A stretch of 11,723 bases of DNA from Bordetella parapertussis (GTDB lineage: Bacteria > Pseudomonadota > Gammaproteobacteria > Burkholderiales > Burkholderiaceae_C), in assembly GCA_945900695.1 (NCBI GenBank), contig CAMDJU010000062.1, positions 1-11,723 on the forward strand, given 5' to 3'. How positions within the stretch are numbered: the stretch's first letter is position 1; every line of letters begins with the position of its first letter. The position numbers and the translations under genes are program-made. Below the pieces are notes generated by a model. The model was not told the DNA's origin. It made no database searches and saw only the letters and a list, made by a program, of their open reading frames with translations. Shown here in pieces: positions 1-6,972 of the stretch.

Positions 1-173
1 CGTTCCATGGCTTCTGGGGTGAGGTTGCGCTGTGCATCCAAATCACCCCCTTGCCGAACAGTTTCTTTCAGGTAGTCGGTGCGCACCAACTGGCCGTGCT
101 CCATGCGCCCTAATTCCATGCGGAAACTGTTGGATCCCAGGTCTACGGCAGCAAGCATGTCTAGTTGGGGCAT
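1..173 (-). CDS. ppx: Exopolyphosphatase (Ppx/GppA family), N-terminal fragment cut by window edge
   Basis: Only the first 57 complete codons are in the window; the gene runs off the left edge. The reading frame begins MPQLDMLAAVDLGSNSFRME and continues through LVRTDYLKETVRQGGDLDA. The AAVDLGSNSFR stretch is the phosphate-1 (nucleotide/phosphate-binding) loop at the start of the ASKHA-fold Ppx/GppA phosphatases, and YLKETVRQG is the usual conserved follow-on. The family removes terminal phosphates from inorganic polyphosphate in the cytoplasm. The start chosen is the ATG at 173-171; M6 (158-156) is an alternative. Just upstream of this start the frame meets an in-frame TAG, and the nearest AGGA is 13 nt away, so the ribosome site is weak. 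The gene is divergent from pstS and sits behind its own apparent Pho box, which fits a role in mobilising polyphosphate during phosphate limitation. Confidence 0.9.
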   Translation of the reverse strand, partial: MPQLDMLAAVDLGSNSFRMELGRMEHGQLVRTDYLKETVRQGGDLDAQRNLTPEAME

Positions 174-224
174 TGGGTTTGACTAATCCTGATATGGGGC
201 TGTATAAATTTACAGAAGCAGTAA

Positions 225-269
225 ATTCTAAAGCCCGATCATGAATGAATGATGACAATTCAAAGACAC
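225..269 (-). promoter_or_regulatory. Pho box with three PhoB half-sites plus -10, reading toward ppx
   Basis: On the minus strand the 18-bp block at 269-252 reads GTGTCTT-TGAA-TTGTCAT, close to the PhoB consensus CTGTCAT-4nt-CTGTCAT. The next 11-bp unit continues in phase: spacer CATT, then CATTCAT at 247-241 (5 of 7 matches). Exactly 10 nt later is TAGAAT (230-225), a 5/6 match to the sigma70 -10. The spacing is the same as I recall for the E. coli phoA promoter, where the Pho box replaces the -35. A start near 218 would give a leader of about 45 nt before ppx. The PhoB encoded in this window has a recognition helix nearly identical to that of E. coli PhoB, so the same box is expected. This is pattern matching by eye with no scored search. 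Confidence 0.6.
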
Positions 270-301
270 CCCGTGTCAATGATTTGCCTTAGACGGGCAT
301 T

Positions 302-335
302 TTTTCACCGTATTGTCACAATCGCGGACTAAAGT
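302..335 (+). promoter_or_regulatory. Pho box and -10 of the pstS promoter
   Basis: The 18-bp block 302-319 reads TTTTCAC-CGTA-TTGTCAC, two 7-bp half-sites separated by 4 bp. The second half-site (TTGTCAC) is the same as I recall from E. coli phoA. Exactly 10 nt downstream is TAAAGT (330-335), a 4/6 match to TATAAT. A start near 342 would give a leader of about 60 nt. The pstS ribosome site AAAGGA lies at 389-394, 6 nt before the ATG. Position, orientation and spacing all suit PhoB activation of the pst-pho operon. The first half-site is weaker (4 of 7). Confidence 0.6.
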
Positions 336-400
336 CCAACCTTCCATGCGCAGCGTGGTACCCAAATTGATCAAAGTCCCTATTTGTTAAAGGATCTGGC

Positions 401-1420
401 ATGTTAAAAATGAAATCTTGGCTGGTGGCGATTGGTATGTCCACCTTTGGTTTGGCTTCTATGGCGGTTGACATCACCGGCGCAGGGGCCACATTTCCCT
501 ACCCCGTTTACGCCAAATGGGCCGAGGCCTACAAAAAAGAAACCGGCAATGGTTTGAACTACCAATCGATTGGTTCTTCGGGCGGTATTCGTCAAATTCG
601 TGCCAAAACCGTCACCTTTGGTGCCACGGATGCGCCTTTGAGCGGCGACGATCTCAATAAAGATGCCATGGTGCAGTTCCCCGCCATCATTGGTGGCACG
701 GTTCCTGTGCTCAACATCGACGGCTTCAAGCCCGGTGAGTTGCGCGTCAACGGCACAGTTCTGGCCGAGATGTTCATGGGCAAAATCACCAAGTGGAATG
801 ATGCCAAGTTCGCCGCCCTGAACCCTGGCAAAAACCTGCCCGATCAGGCCATCACTGTGGTGCATCGCGCCGACGGATCTGGCACCACCTTCAATTGGAC
901 CGATTACCTGACAAGCGTCAGCAAAGATTGGGCTGACACCGTGGGCCGTGGCGCTGCCGTCAAGTGGCCTGCTGCTTCGTCGGTGGGTGGCAAGGGCAAT
1001 GAGGGTGTGGCTGCCAACGTGAACCGCGTCAAAGGCTCGATTGGTTACGTGGAATATGCCTACGTCAAGAAAAACAACATGAACTTCATGCAAATGCTCA
1101 ATGCAGACGGCAGATATGTCAGCCCAGATGACCTGACTTTTGCAGCGGCTGCAGCAGGTGTGGATTGGTTCAGCGTGCCGGGCATGGGTGTTTCCATGGT
1201 CAATGCCAAGGGTGCCAACAGCTGGCCCGTCAGCACGGCCTCGTTTATTCTGATGTTCAAAGACCCCACTGACAAAAACCTCTCGCAAGAAGCGTTGAAG
1301 TTCTTTGACTGGTCATTCAAAAATGGCAAGCAAATGGCTGCCGATTTGGACTATGTGGCATTGCCCGACAGCTTGACCCGGCAAATTCGTGAGCGCGTTT
1401 GGTCGCAAATTGCCAAATAA
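401..1420 (+). CDS. pstS: Periplasmic phosphate-binding protein PstS of the high-affinity phosphate ABC transporter
   Basis: This 339-aa protein captures inorganic phosphate in the periplasm and delivers it to PstCA. A signal peptide covers roughly residues 1-22 (KMKSWLVAIGMSTFGLASMA), with cleavage likely just before VDITGAGATF. Phosphate-site signatures are visible: TGAGATFPYPVY near 26-37, GSSGG at 58-62, FGATDAPL at 73-80 and RADGSGTTF at 156-164. Length and motif order are normal for the family. The ATG at 401 is chosen because AAAGGA sits 6 nt upstream; M4 (ATG at 410) would also leave a functional signal peptide. It is the first gene of pstSCAB-phoU-phoBR and follows a Pho box. An 85-bp gap with strong hairpins separates it from pstC, compatible with the usual higher expression of the binding protein. 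Confidence 0.97.
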   Translation: MLKMKSWLVAIGMSTFGLASMAVDITGAGATFPYPVYAKWAEAYKKETGNGLNYQSIGSSGGIRQIRAKTVTFGATDAPLSGDDLNKDAMVQFPAIIGGTVPVLNIDGFKPGELRVNGTVLAEMFMGKITKWNDAKFAALNPGKNLPDQAITVVHRADGSGTTFNWTDYLTSVSKDWADTVGRGAAVKWPAASSVGGKGNEGVAANVNRVKGSIGYVEYAYVKKNNMNFMQMLNADGRYVSPDDLTFAAAAAGVDWFSVPGMGVSMVNAKGANSWPVSTASFILMFKDPTDKNLSQEALKFFDWSFKNGKQMAADLDYVALPDSLTRQIRERVWSQIAK

Positions 1421-1440
1421 GTTGCTTCTTCTGAAATGAT

Positions 1441-1484
1441 CAACGCCAAATGCTGGGCACTGCGGTGTCCGACGTTTGGTGTTG
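1441..1484 (+). repeat. Long imperfect hairpin in the pstS-pstC gap
   Basis: The outer arms CAACGCCAAA (1441-1450) and TTTGGTGTTG (1475-1484) pair over 10 positions with one G-U. The inner arms GGGCAC (1455-1460) and GTGTCC (1465-1470) pair over 6 positions with one G-U around a TGCG loop. The 4-nt segments between them (TGCT and GACG) can mostly pair as well, so the RNA could form an almost continuous 20-bp stem. No U-run follows (TGACCCC), so this is not a classical terminator. A 3' stabiliser for pstS mRNA, or partial attenuation before pstC, is the likely role by inference. Either would raise PstS over the membrane subunits. Confidence 0.7.
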
Positions 1485-1497
1485 TGACCCCACCAAA
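1475..1497 (+). promoter_or_regulatory. Competing hairpin immediately upstream of pstC
   Basis: TTTGGTG (1475-1481) pairs perfectly with CACCAAA (1491-1497) across a 9-nt loop, ending 8 nt before the pstC ATG. TTTGGTG is also part of the 3' arm of the larger upstream hairpin, so the two structures exclude each other. The arrangement resembles an RNA switch, but the pairing is only 7 bp and function is inferred. Confidence 0.4.
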
Positions 1498-1505
1498 GCT
1501 ACACC

Positions 1506-2516
1506 ATGGCCCTCACTGAGACCAATCCCATGAGCCAACCCGCTGAAACCCAGACCTTGAGTGCCGCAGCCCGTTTATCGGTGGCCAAGCGACAACAAGT
1601 GCAAGACACTTTTTTTCATGCCCTGACCTTGGGCTTTTCTTTGTTGGTGTTGGTTGCCTTGATGGGCATCTTGGTTTCTTTGGTTGTCAACGCTTGGCCG
1701 GCCTTTCAAAAGTTTGGCGTGGGCTTTATTTGGCGTGTTGAGTGGGACATCATTAACCAAGAGTTTGGTGCAGCGATTGCCATTTTTGGCACCGTTGCCA
1801 GCGCATTCATTGCCTTGGTGATTGCTGTGCCGCTCTCATTCGGTATTGCTGTATTTTTGACAGAGACCTGCCCCGTGGCATTGCGTCGTCCCTTGGGCAC
1901 GGCCATTGAGTTGCTGGCGGCGGTGCCTTCCATCATCTACGGCATGTTCGGTCTTTTTATTTTTGCGCCATTGTTCGCGGAGTACGGTCAGCCGGCTTTG
2001 CAGTCCACCTTGGGGCAAATGCCCATCTTCAGCAGTTTGTTTGGTGGCGCCATGAATGGCATTGGCATTCTGGCCGCTGGCATTATCTTGGCATTCATGA
2101 TTTTGCCTTTCATCGCCGCAGTCATGCGCGATGTGTTTGAAATTGTTCCTCCTGTTTTGCGCGAATCTGCTTATGGCATTGGCTGCACGACCTGGGAAGT
2201 GGTGCGCAACATTGTGTTGCCTTACACCCAAAAAGGGGTGATCGGTGGGGTGATGTTGGGTTTGGGGCGTGCCTTGGGTGAAACCATGGCTGTGACGTTT
2301 GTGATTGGCAACTCCCAGCGCTTGGGCTCGTCGTTGTTCTCACCGGGCACTTCCATTGCATCCACCTTGGCCAATGAGTTCGGCGAAGCCGACGACTTCC
2401 ATTTGTCCACCTTGTTTGCCCTGGGATTTTTACTGTTTGTCATTACCTTTGTGGTGCTGTCTCTGGCCAAGTGGATGACGGTCCGCTCAGAGAAGTCCAA
2501 AGGCGCAAAAACCTAA
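1506..2516 (+). CDS. pstC: Phosphate ABC transporter permease PstC
   Basis: This is one of the two inner-membrane permease subunits that form the phosphate channel with PstA; it is 336 aa. Six hydrophobic segments are visible at about 36-62, 88-115, 133-158, 184-208, 240-268 and 301-323. The EAA loop that contacts the PstB ATPase is [20 protein letters not shown] (219-238), followed by the typical [12 protein letters not shown] (252-263). The stretch [17 protein letters not shown] (135-151) is characteristic of phosphate permeases. The start is uncertain: no good Shine-Dalgarno precedes the ATG at 1506, and ATG 1530 (M9, MSQPAETQT) is possible after a weak TGAGA. Both give the same membrane part. 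The gene lies between pstS and pstA. Confidence 0.96.
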   Translation: MALTETNPMSQPAETQTLSAAARLSVAKRQQVQDTFFHALTLGFSLLVLVALMGILVSLVVNAWPAFQKFGVGFIWRVEWDIINQEFGAAIAIFGTVASAFIALVIAVPLSFGIAVFLTETCPVALRRPLGTAIELLAAVPSIIYGMFGLFIFAPLFAEYGQPALQSTLGQMPIFSSLFGGAMNGIGILAAGIILAFMILPFIAAVMRDVFEIVPPVLRESAYGIGCTTWEVVRNIVLPYTQKGVIGGVMLGLGRALGETMAVTFVIGNSQRLGSSLFSPGTSIASTLANEFGEADDFHLSTLFALGFLLFVITFVVLSLAKWMTVRSEKSKGAKT

Positions 2517-2534
2517 GGCGAGAAAGAAAAAATC

Positions 2535-3383
2535 ATGGACTTGAATATTTACAGACGCCGGCGCTTGGCCAACCAAGTGGGATTGACCTTGTCCATGATC
2601 GCCATGGCCCTGGGCTTGTTTGTGTTGTTGTGGATTTTGTTTGTGCTCTTTAAAAACGGCTTGCAGTCCATCGACTGGGCCATGTTCACCCAATCCACCC
2701 CGGCGCCTGGGTCCGAGGGTGGTGGTCTGGCGAATGCCATTGTGGGCAGCTTGATGATTGTGGCCACCACCGCCTTGGTCAGCACGCCCATTGGCATTTT
2801 GGCCGGGGTTTACTTGGCCGAATATGGTGACCAAAGCAAAACCGCCAGCGTGACCCGGTTTGTGACCGACATCATGCTGTCGGCGCCGTCTATCGTGTTG
2901 GGCCTTTTCGTTTATGCCATTTGGGTGGCACAAGCCAAGCATTTTTCCGGCTGGGCCGGATCCATGGCATTGTCATTGATCGCCATTCCCGTGATTGTTC
3001 GCACCACCGAAAACATGCTGCGATTGGTGCCTGGCAGTTTGCGCGAAGCTGCCTTTGCACTGGGCGCACCGCGCTGGAAGGTTGCAACCATGATCACGCT
3101 GCGTGCCGCCCAAACCGGGGTGATCACAGGCTTGTTGTTGGCGCTGGCTCGCATCAGCGGCGAGACCGCGCCATTGTTGTTCACTGCTTTGAATAATCAG
3201 TTTTTCTCGCTGGACATGAACGCCCCCATGGCCAATTTGCCGGTGGTGATTTTCCAGTTTGCCATGAGTCCCTATGACAATTGGGTCCGCTTGGCATGGG
3301 GTGGGGCTTTGCTCATCACCTTGACGGTTTTATTTCTCAACATCTTGGCGCGTGTTTTCTTCCGCGACAAAGTCCAATCCTGA
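2535..3383 (+). CDS. pstA: Phosphate ABC transporter permease PstA
   Basis: This is the second permease subunit, 282 aa, of normal length. Hydrophobic segments lie near 14-38, 66-92, 110-130, 138-158, 193-215 and 253-274. The EAA loop is [20 protein letters not shown] (170-189), followed by [18 protein letters not shown] (201-218), the PstA counterpart of the PstC GRALGET motif. [16 protein letters not shown] (83-98) and [10 protein letters not shown] (116-125) are also typical. It starts 18 nt after pstC, with a purine-rich GGCGAGAAAG upstream rather than a clean AGGAG. PstA pairs with PstC in the membrane and is driven by PstB. Confidence 0.96.
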   Translation: MDLNIYRRRRLANQVGLTLSMIAMALGLFVLLWILFVLFKNGLQSIDWAMFTQSTPAPGSEGGGLANAIVGSLMIVATTALVSTPIGILAGVYLAEYGDQSKTASVTRFVTDIMLSAPSIVLGLFVYAIWVAQAKHFSGWAGSMALSLIAIPVIVRTTENMLRLVPGSLREAAFALGAPRWKVATMITLRAAQTGVITGLLLALARISGETAPLLFTALNNQFFSLDMNAPMANLPVVIFQFAMSPYDNWVRLAWGGALLITLTVLFLNILARVFFRDKVQS

Positions 3384-3401
3384 ACATTAGGAGTACATTG
3401 C

Positions 3402-4181
3402 ATGCCTAACACGCCAGTCGTTGCTGAAAAAACAGCCATTGAGGTCAGAAATCTTCATTTTTTCTACGGTACCTTCAAAGGTTTGAAGGACATCAATCTC
3501 AATATTGCAGAGCACAAGGTCACGGCCTTCATTGGCCCCTCGGGTTGTGGAAAGTCCACCTTGTTGCGCACCATCAACCGCATGTACAGTTTGTACCCGG
3601 GTCAACGTGCCGAAGGCCAGATCAAACTTTATGGCCAAGATATTTTGGATCCTGGGCAAGACTTGAATTTGTTGCGTGCCCGCGTGGGCATGGTGTTTCA
3701 AAAACCGACGCCGTTTCCCATGTCCATTTATGACAACATCGCCTTCGGGGTGCGGTTGTACGAAAATTTGAACCGCTCAGACATGGACGACAGGGTCGAG
3801 TGGGCGCTGAGCAAAGCGGCCATTTGGAATGAAGTCAAAGACAAACTGGGCCAAAGTGGCTTGTCTTTGTCGGGTGGTCAGCAGCAACGCTTGTGCATTG
3901 CGCGTGGCATCGCGGTCAAACCTTCGGTGTTGCTGCTCGATGAGCCCACATCTGCATTGGACCCGATCTCCACGGGCAAGGTCGAGGAGTTGATCAGCAC
4001 ATTGAAAAATGATTACACGGTGGTGATCGTCACGCACAATATGCAGCAAGCTGCAAGGGTTTCGGATTACACCGCTTACATGTACTTGGGTGAGTTGATT
4101 GAATTTGGTCGGACCGAAGCCATTTTCATGAAACCCAATCGGCAAGAAACTGAAGACTACATCACCGGCCGCTTTGGCTGA
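3402..4181 (+). CDS. pstB: Phosphate ABC transporter ATP-binding subunit PstB
   Basis: This 259-aa ATPase powers phosphate import through PstCA on the cytoplasmic face. All ABC motifs are intact: Walker [10 protein letters not shown] (45-53), Q-loop Q100 in [15 protein letters not shown], signature LSGGQ (156-160), Walker B VLLLDEP (176-182) with D180 and E181, D-loop SALD, and H-loop H212 in [24 protein letters not shown] is diagnostic of PstB among ABC ATPases. AGGAG at 3389-3393 lies 8 nt upstream of the ATG and supports this start. It follows pstA by 18 nt and precedes phoU by 14 nt. Confidence 0.98.
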   Translation: MPNTPVVAEKTAIEVRNLHFFYGTFKGLKDINLNIAEHKVTAFIGPSGCGKSTLLRTINRMYSLYPGQRAEGQIKLYGQDILDPGQDLNLLRARVGMVFQKPTPFPMSIYDNIAFGVRLYENLNRSDMDDRVEWALSKAAIWNEVKDKLGQSGLSLSGGQQQRLCIARGIAVKPSVLLLDEPTSALDPISTGKVEELISTLKNDYTVVIVTHNMQQAARVSDYTAYMYLGELIEFGRTEAIFMKPNRQETEDYITGRFG

Positions 4182-4195
4182 CAAAAAGGTAAACC

Positions 4196-4894
4196 ATGGA
4201 CAAGCACTTATCGAGTCAGTTTGACAATGAATTGCACGGCATTTCTTCTCGGGTCATGGAGCTTGGTGGTTTGGTTGAATCTCAAATTCGGCAAGCCATT
4301 TATGCCCTTTCGCACTTCAACATCGATGTTGCCAATGCAGTGGTCGAGGTAGAGCAACAGGTTAATTCGATGGAAGTTGAAATTGACCATGACATCTCCT
4401 CTGTGATCGGTCGGCGCCAACCCACTGCCCGTGATTTGCGTTTGCTCATGGCCATGTCCAAAACCACGGCCAATTTGGAGCGCGTGGGCGATGAGGCAGA
4501 AAAAATTGCGCGCATGGTCAAGTCCATCATTGAAAGCGGTTCTGCCCGGGCCTTGCCCGCTTCTGAATTGAAAGTTGCTGCAGAGTTGGCTTCGGGTTTG
4601 TTGCGCAAGGCGCTCGATGCCCTGGCCCGTTTGGATGTGCAAACCGCCTTGGTGATTTTGAAAGAAGACGATTTGATTGACCAAGAGTTCGATGGTTTTG
4701 TGCGAAAACTCATCACTTACATGATGGAAGACCCACGCACCATATCTCCAAGCCTGGACTTGTTGTTCCTGGCCAAGGCCATTGAGCGCATTGGCGACCA
4801 TGCCAAAAATATTGCCGAATTCATCATCTATATCGTCAAGGGTGCCGATGTGCGCCACACCTCTTTGGCCGAGGTGGAATCAGTGGTGCGCTGA
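4196..4894 (+). CDS. phoU: Phosphate signalling complex accessory protein PhoU
   Basis: This 232-aa all-helical cytoplasmic protein has the two three-helix repeats of PhoU. The paired metal/ligand-binding signatures are visible as NLERVGDEAEKIA (93-105) and KAIERIGDHAKNIAEFI (194-210), each with the E-R-(V/I)-G-D core. In the known family, PhoU links PstSCAB transport state to PhoR and keeps the Pho response off when phosphate is plentiful; its loss often derepresses the regulon. AAAAAGG lies 6 nt before the ATG. The position between pstB and phoB matches that job and suggests co-transcription with both. Confidence 0.97.
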   Translation: MDKHLSSQFDNELHGISSRVMELGGLVESQIRQAIYALSHFNIDVANAVVEVEQQVNSMEVEIDHDISSVIGRRQPTARDLRLLMAMSKTTANLERVGDEAEKIARMVKSIIESGSARALPASELKVAAELASGLLRKALDALARLDVQTALVILKEDDLIDQEFDGFVRKLITYMMEDPRTISPSLDLLFLAKAIERIGDHAKNIAEFIIYIVKGADVRHTSLAEVESVVR

Positions 4895-4896
4895 TC

Positions 4897-5619
4897 ATGC
4901 GTTTGCCCAAAGTTTTGATCGTCGAGGATGAATCTTCGATCGCCGAGTTGATCTCGGTCAATCTCAAACACAATGGTTTTGCGCCCGTTTGGGCGGTTGA
5001 TGGTGAAGCGGCGCAACGCGAAATTGACGCTGTTTTGCCTGACGCTATTTTGTTGGATTGGATGCTGCCCGGTCAATCTGGCCTGGCCTTGGCAAAAAAG
5101 TGGCGCTCTGATCCACGCACAAAATCTGTGCCGATCATCATGTTGACGGCCCGCGGTGATGAGCCCGACAAAGTCTCTGGCCTCAATTCTGGTGCAGATG
5201 ATTACATCACCAAGCCTTTCTCGACCCAGGAGTTGGTGGCCCGCATACGCGCAGTTCTGCGCCGCCGTTCACCTGAGCAAACCATGGAGCGGGTACAGGT
5301 GGGTCATCTGGTGCTGGACGGCTCCACCCACCGCGTCAGTTTTCACGATCAGGCTTTGAAGTTGGGGCCGACGGAGTTCAAGTTGCTGAGCTTCTTGATG
5401 CACCATGCTGAGCGTGTGCACAGCCGTGGCCAGCTTCTGGACAAGGTTTGGGGCGACCATGTGTTCATCGAAGAGCGCACCGTGGATGTGCACATCAAAC
5501 GTTTGCGCGAGGCCTTGGGTGAGGCTGGGGTGATGGTTGAGACTGTGCGCGGCGCGGGCTATCGCCTGACTGTCGCCACGGCTCCTGGCGGTGCTGTACC
5601 TTCGGCCACGTCCCACTGA
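4897..5619 (+). CDS. phoB: Phosphate regulon response regulator PhoB (OmpR family)
   Basis: This 240-aa protein has a receiver domain (about 4-118) followed by a winged-helix DNA-binding domain (about 132-228). Receiver residues are intact: E10/D11, phosphoacceptor D54 (ILLDWMLPGQSG), T84 and K106 (KPFS). In the output domain, LGPTEFKLLSFL (156-167) and the recognition helix region EERTVDVHIKRLREAL (192-207) closely resemble E. coli PhoB, supporting recognition of CTGTCAT-type Pho boxes such as those upstream of pstS and ppx. The start lies only 2 nt after the phoU stop, so translation is probably coupled. PhoR, encoded next, is the partner kinase. Confidence 0.97.
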   Translation: MRLPKVLIVEDESSIAELISVNLKHNGFAPVWAVDGEAAQREIDAVLPDAILLDWMLPGQSGLALAKKWRSDPRTKSVPIIMLTARGDEPDKVSGLNSGADDYITKPFSTQELVARIRAVLRRRSPEQTMERVQVGHLVLDGSTHRVSFHDQALKLGPTEFKLLSFLMHHAERVHSRGQLLDKVWGDHVFIEERTVDVHIKRLREALGEAGVMVETVRGAGYRLTVATAPGGAVPSATSH

Positions 5620-5628
5620 AGACCCTCC

Positions 5629-6972
5629 GTGCTGGGGCGGTTCATTTCATTTGCGGCTTTTTTGCTATTTGGTGCCTTGGTGGGCGCGATTTGGCGCGAT
5701 TGGCCCGGCGCGTTTTGGGGCCTGACCCTTTTTGCTTTTGTGTGGTGGGCCTTGGACGCTTGGCGCGGCCAGCGCTTTCTTTATTGGCTACAAAAATCAG
5801 GCCAAGAACCGGTGCCTTATACCTGGGGTTTGTGGGGCGAAGTGACGGATCGCGCATGGCGCATGCGACGAGATAGCGATCGAAAACTGGTCTTGAGTGA
5901 ACAGCGCTTGAATGATTTTTTGGCCGCCATTCAAGCTTCGCCCAATGGCGTGCTGTTCCTTGATCAAGAAGGCAAAATTGAGTGGGCGAATCAAACGGTT
6001 GCCCAGCATTTGGGCATTGATGTGGTGCGTGATCACATGCAGGTGCTGACCAACTTATTGCGCGGACCTGAGTTTTTAAAATACCAATCCCAAGCCGACT
6101 TCAGCCAGGATGTGGTGATAGCAGGGCGCGATGACAAGCCGCAAAGACCGGTTCGGATTGCTGTGCGTTTACACCCTTACGGTGATGGCCGAAAACTCAT
6201 GCTGACCCGCGATATCACCGCCTTGGAGCAAGCCGAGGCCATGCGGCGAGATTTTGTGGCCAACGTCTCACATGAAATACGCACCCCTTTGACGGTCATC
6301 GCTGGTTTTGTTGAAACCATGCAGTCCTTGACCTTGGCGCCTGAAGATACCAAACGTTATTTGGGTTTGATGGCAGGGCATTCCCAGCGCATTAAAAATT
6401 TGGTGGAAGATTTACTGATTTTGTCGCGCCTGGAAGGCAGCCCTTTGCCCGGTGTGGATCAATCGATGGGCCTCAAGTTGGTGTGGGATCAAGCGCATCA
6501 AGAGGCCCGTGCACTGTCGTCGGTGTTGATGCCTGTGCCAGCTCAGCAATTTGATTTCAACTTTCCCGCAGAGTTGAAAGATGCGGCATTGATCGGTGTG
6601 CCCACAGAGATTCAAAGTGCTTGGTCCAATTTGCTCAGCAATGCCGTGCGCTACACCCCAGCAGGGGGCCGGGTGGAGGCCAGGGCGCACATCGATGTCA
6701 GTGGGCTTTTTTGCTTATCGGTACAAGACTCGGGGCCAGGGATTGCGCCTGAGCATTTGTCGCGTTTGACAGAGCGTTTTTACCGGGTGGACAGCAGCCG
6801 CTCGCGAGATTTGGGGGGCACAGGTTTGGGCCTGTCCATTGTCAAGCATGTGATGCAACGCCATGGTGGTGAATTGCGCATTGACAGCCAATTGGGTGTG
6901 GGCTCCCGTTTCGAGCTGGCTTTTCCGGCGGCACGCATCCGCGGCCTCAGCCCCTTGGTTCACGCTGGCTGA
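5629..6972 (+). CDS. phoR: Phosphate regulon sensor histidine kinase PhoR
   Basis: This 447-aa inner-membrane kinase phosphorylates PhoB when phosphate is scarce. Two N-terminal membrane segments (about 5-22 and 27-44) are joined by a very short loop (WRDWPG), so there is no real periplasmic sensor domain, as usual for PhoR. A PAS-like region follows (about 95-195), then HisKA with the phosphorylated H215 in FVANVSHEIRTPL. The HATPase has its N-box (SNLLSNAVRYTP, 333-344), G1 (DSGPGIA, 367-373), F-box (ERFYRVD) and G2 (GGTGLGLSI, 396-404). The start is GTG at 5629, 9 nt after phoB, with a weak ribosome site; it keeps the first membrane helix intact. The 3' end overlaps the convergent MATE gene by 26 bp. 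Confidence 0.95.
   Translation: MLGRFISFAAFLLFGALVGAIWRDWPGAFWGLTLFAFVWWALDAWRGQRFLYWLQKSGQEPVPYTWGLWGEVTDRAWRMRRDSDRKLVLSEQRLNDFLAAIQASPNGVLFLDQEGKIEWANQTVAQHLGIDVVRDHMQVLTNLLRGPEFLKYQSQADFSQDVVIAGRDDKPQRPVRIAVRLHPYGDGRKLMLTRDITALEQAEAMRRDFVANVSHEIRTPLTVIAGFVETMQSLTLAPEDTKRYLGLMAGHSQRIKNLVEDLLILSRLEGSPLPGVDQSMGLKLVWDQAHQEARALSSVLMPVPAQQFDFNFPAELKDAALIGVPTEIQSAWSNLLSNAVRYTPAGGRVEARAHIDVSGLFCLSVQDSGPGIAPEHLSRLTERFYRVDSSRSRDLGGTGLGLSIVKHVMQRHGGELRIDSQLGVGSRFELAFPAARIRGLSPLVHAG

Noticed and set aside
43..279. 78-codon minus-strand frame overlapping the ppx start
   Set aside because: It is out of frame with the clear Ppx N-terminus (AAVDLGSNSFR) and covers the proposed Pho promoter; no family resemblance.
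265..305. Terminator-like sequences in the ppx-pstS gap: GACAC-CCC-GTGTC (265-277) and TGCC...GGCA followed by six T
   Set aside because: The stems are only 4-5 bp and no gene ends nearby on the plus strand. The first palindrome overlaps the Pho box and is probably incidental.
404..1288. Long open frame on the strand opposite pstS (294 codons)
   Set aside because: It is His/Arg-rich without recognisable domains, lies wholly inside pstS, and is best explained as a shadow of pstS codon usage.
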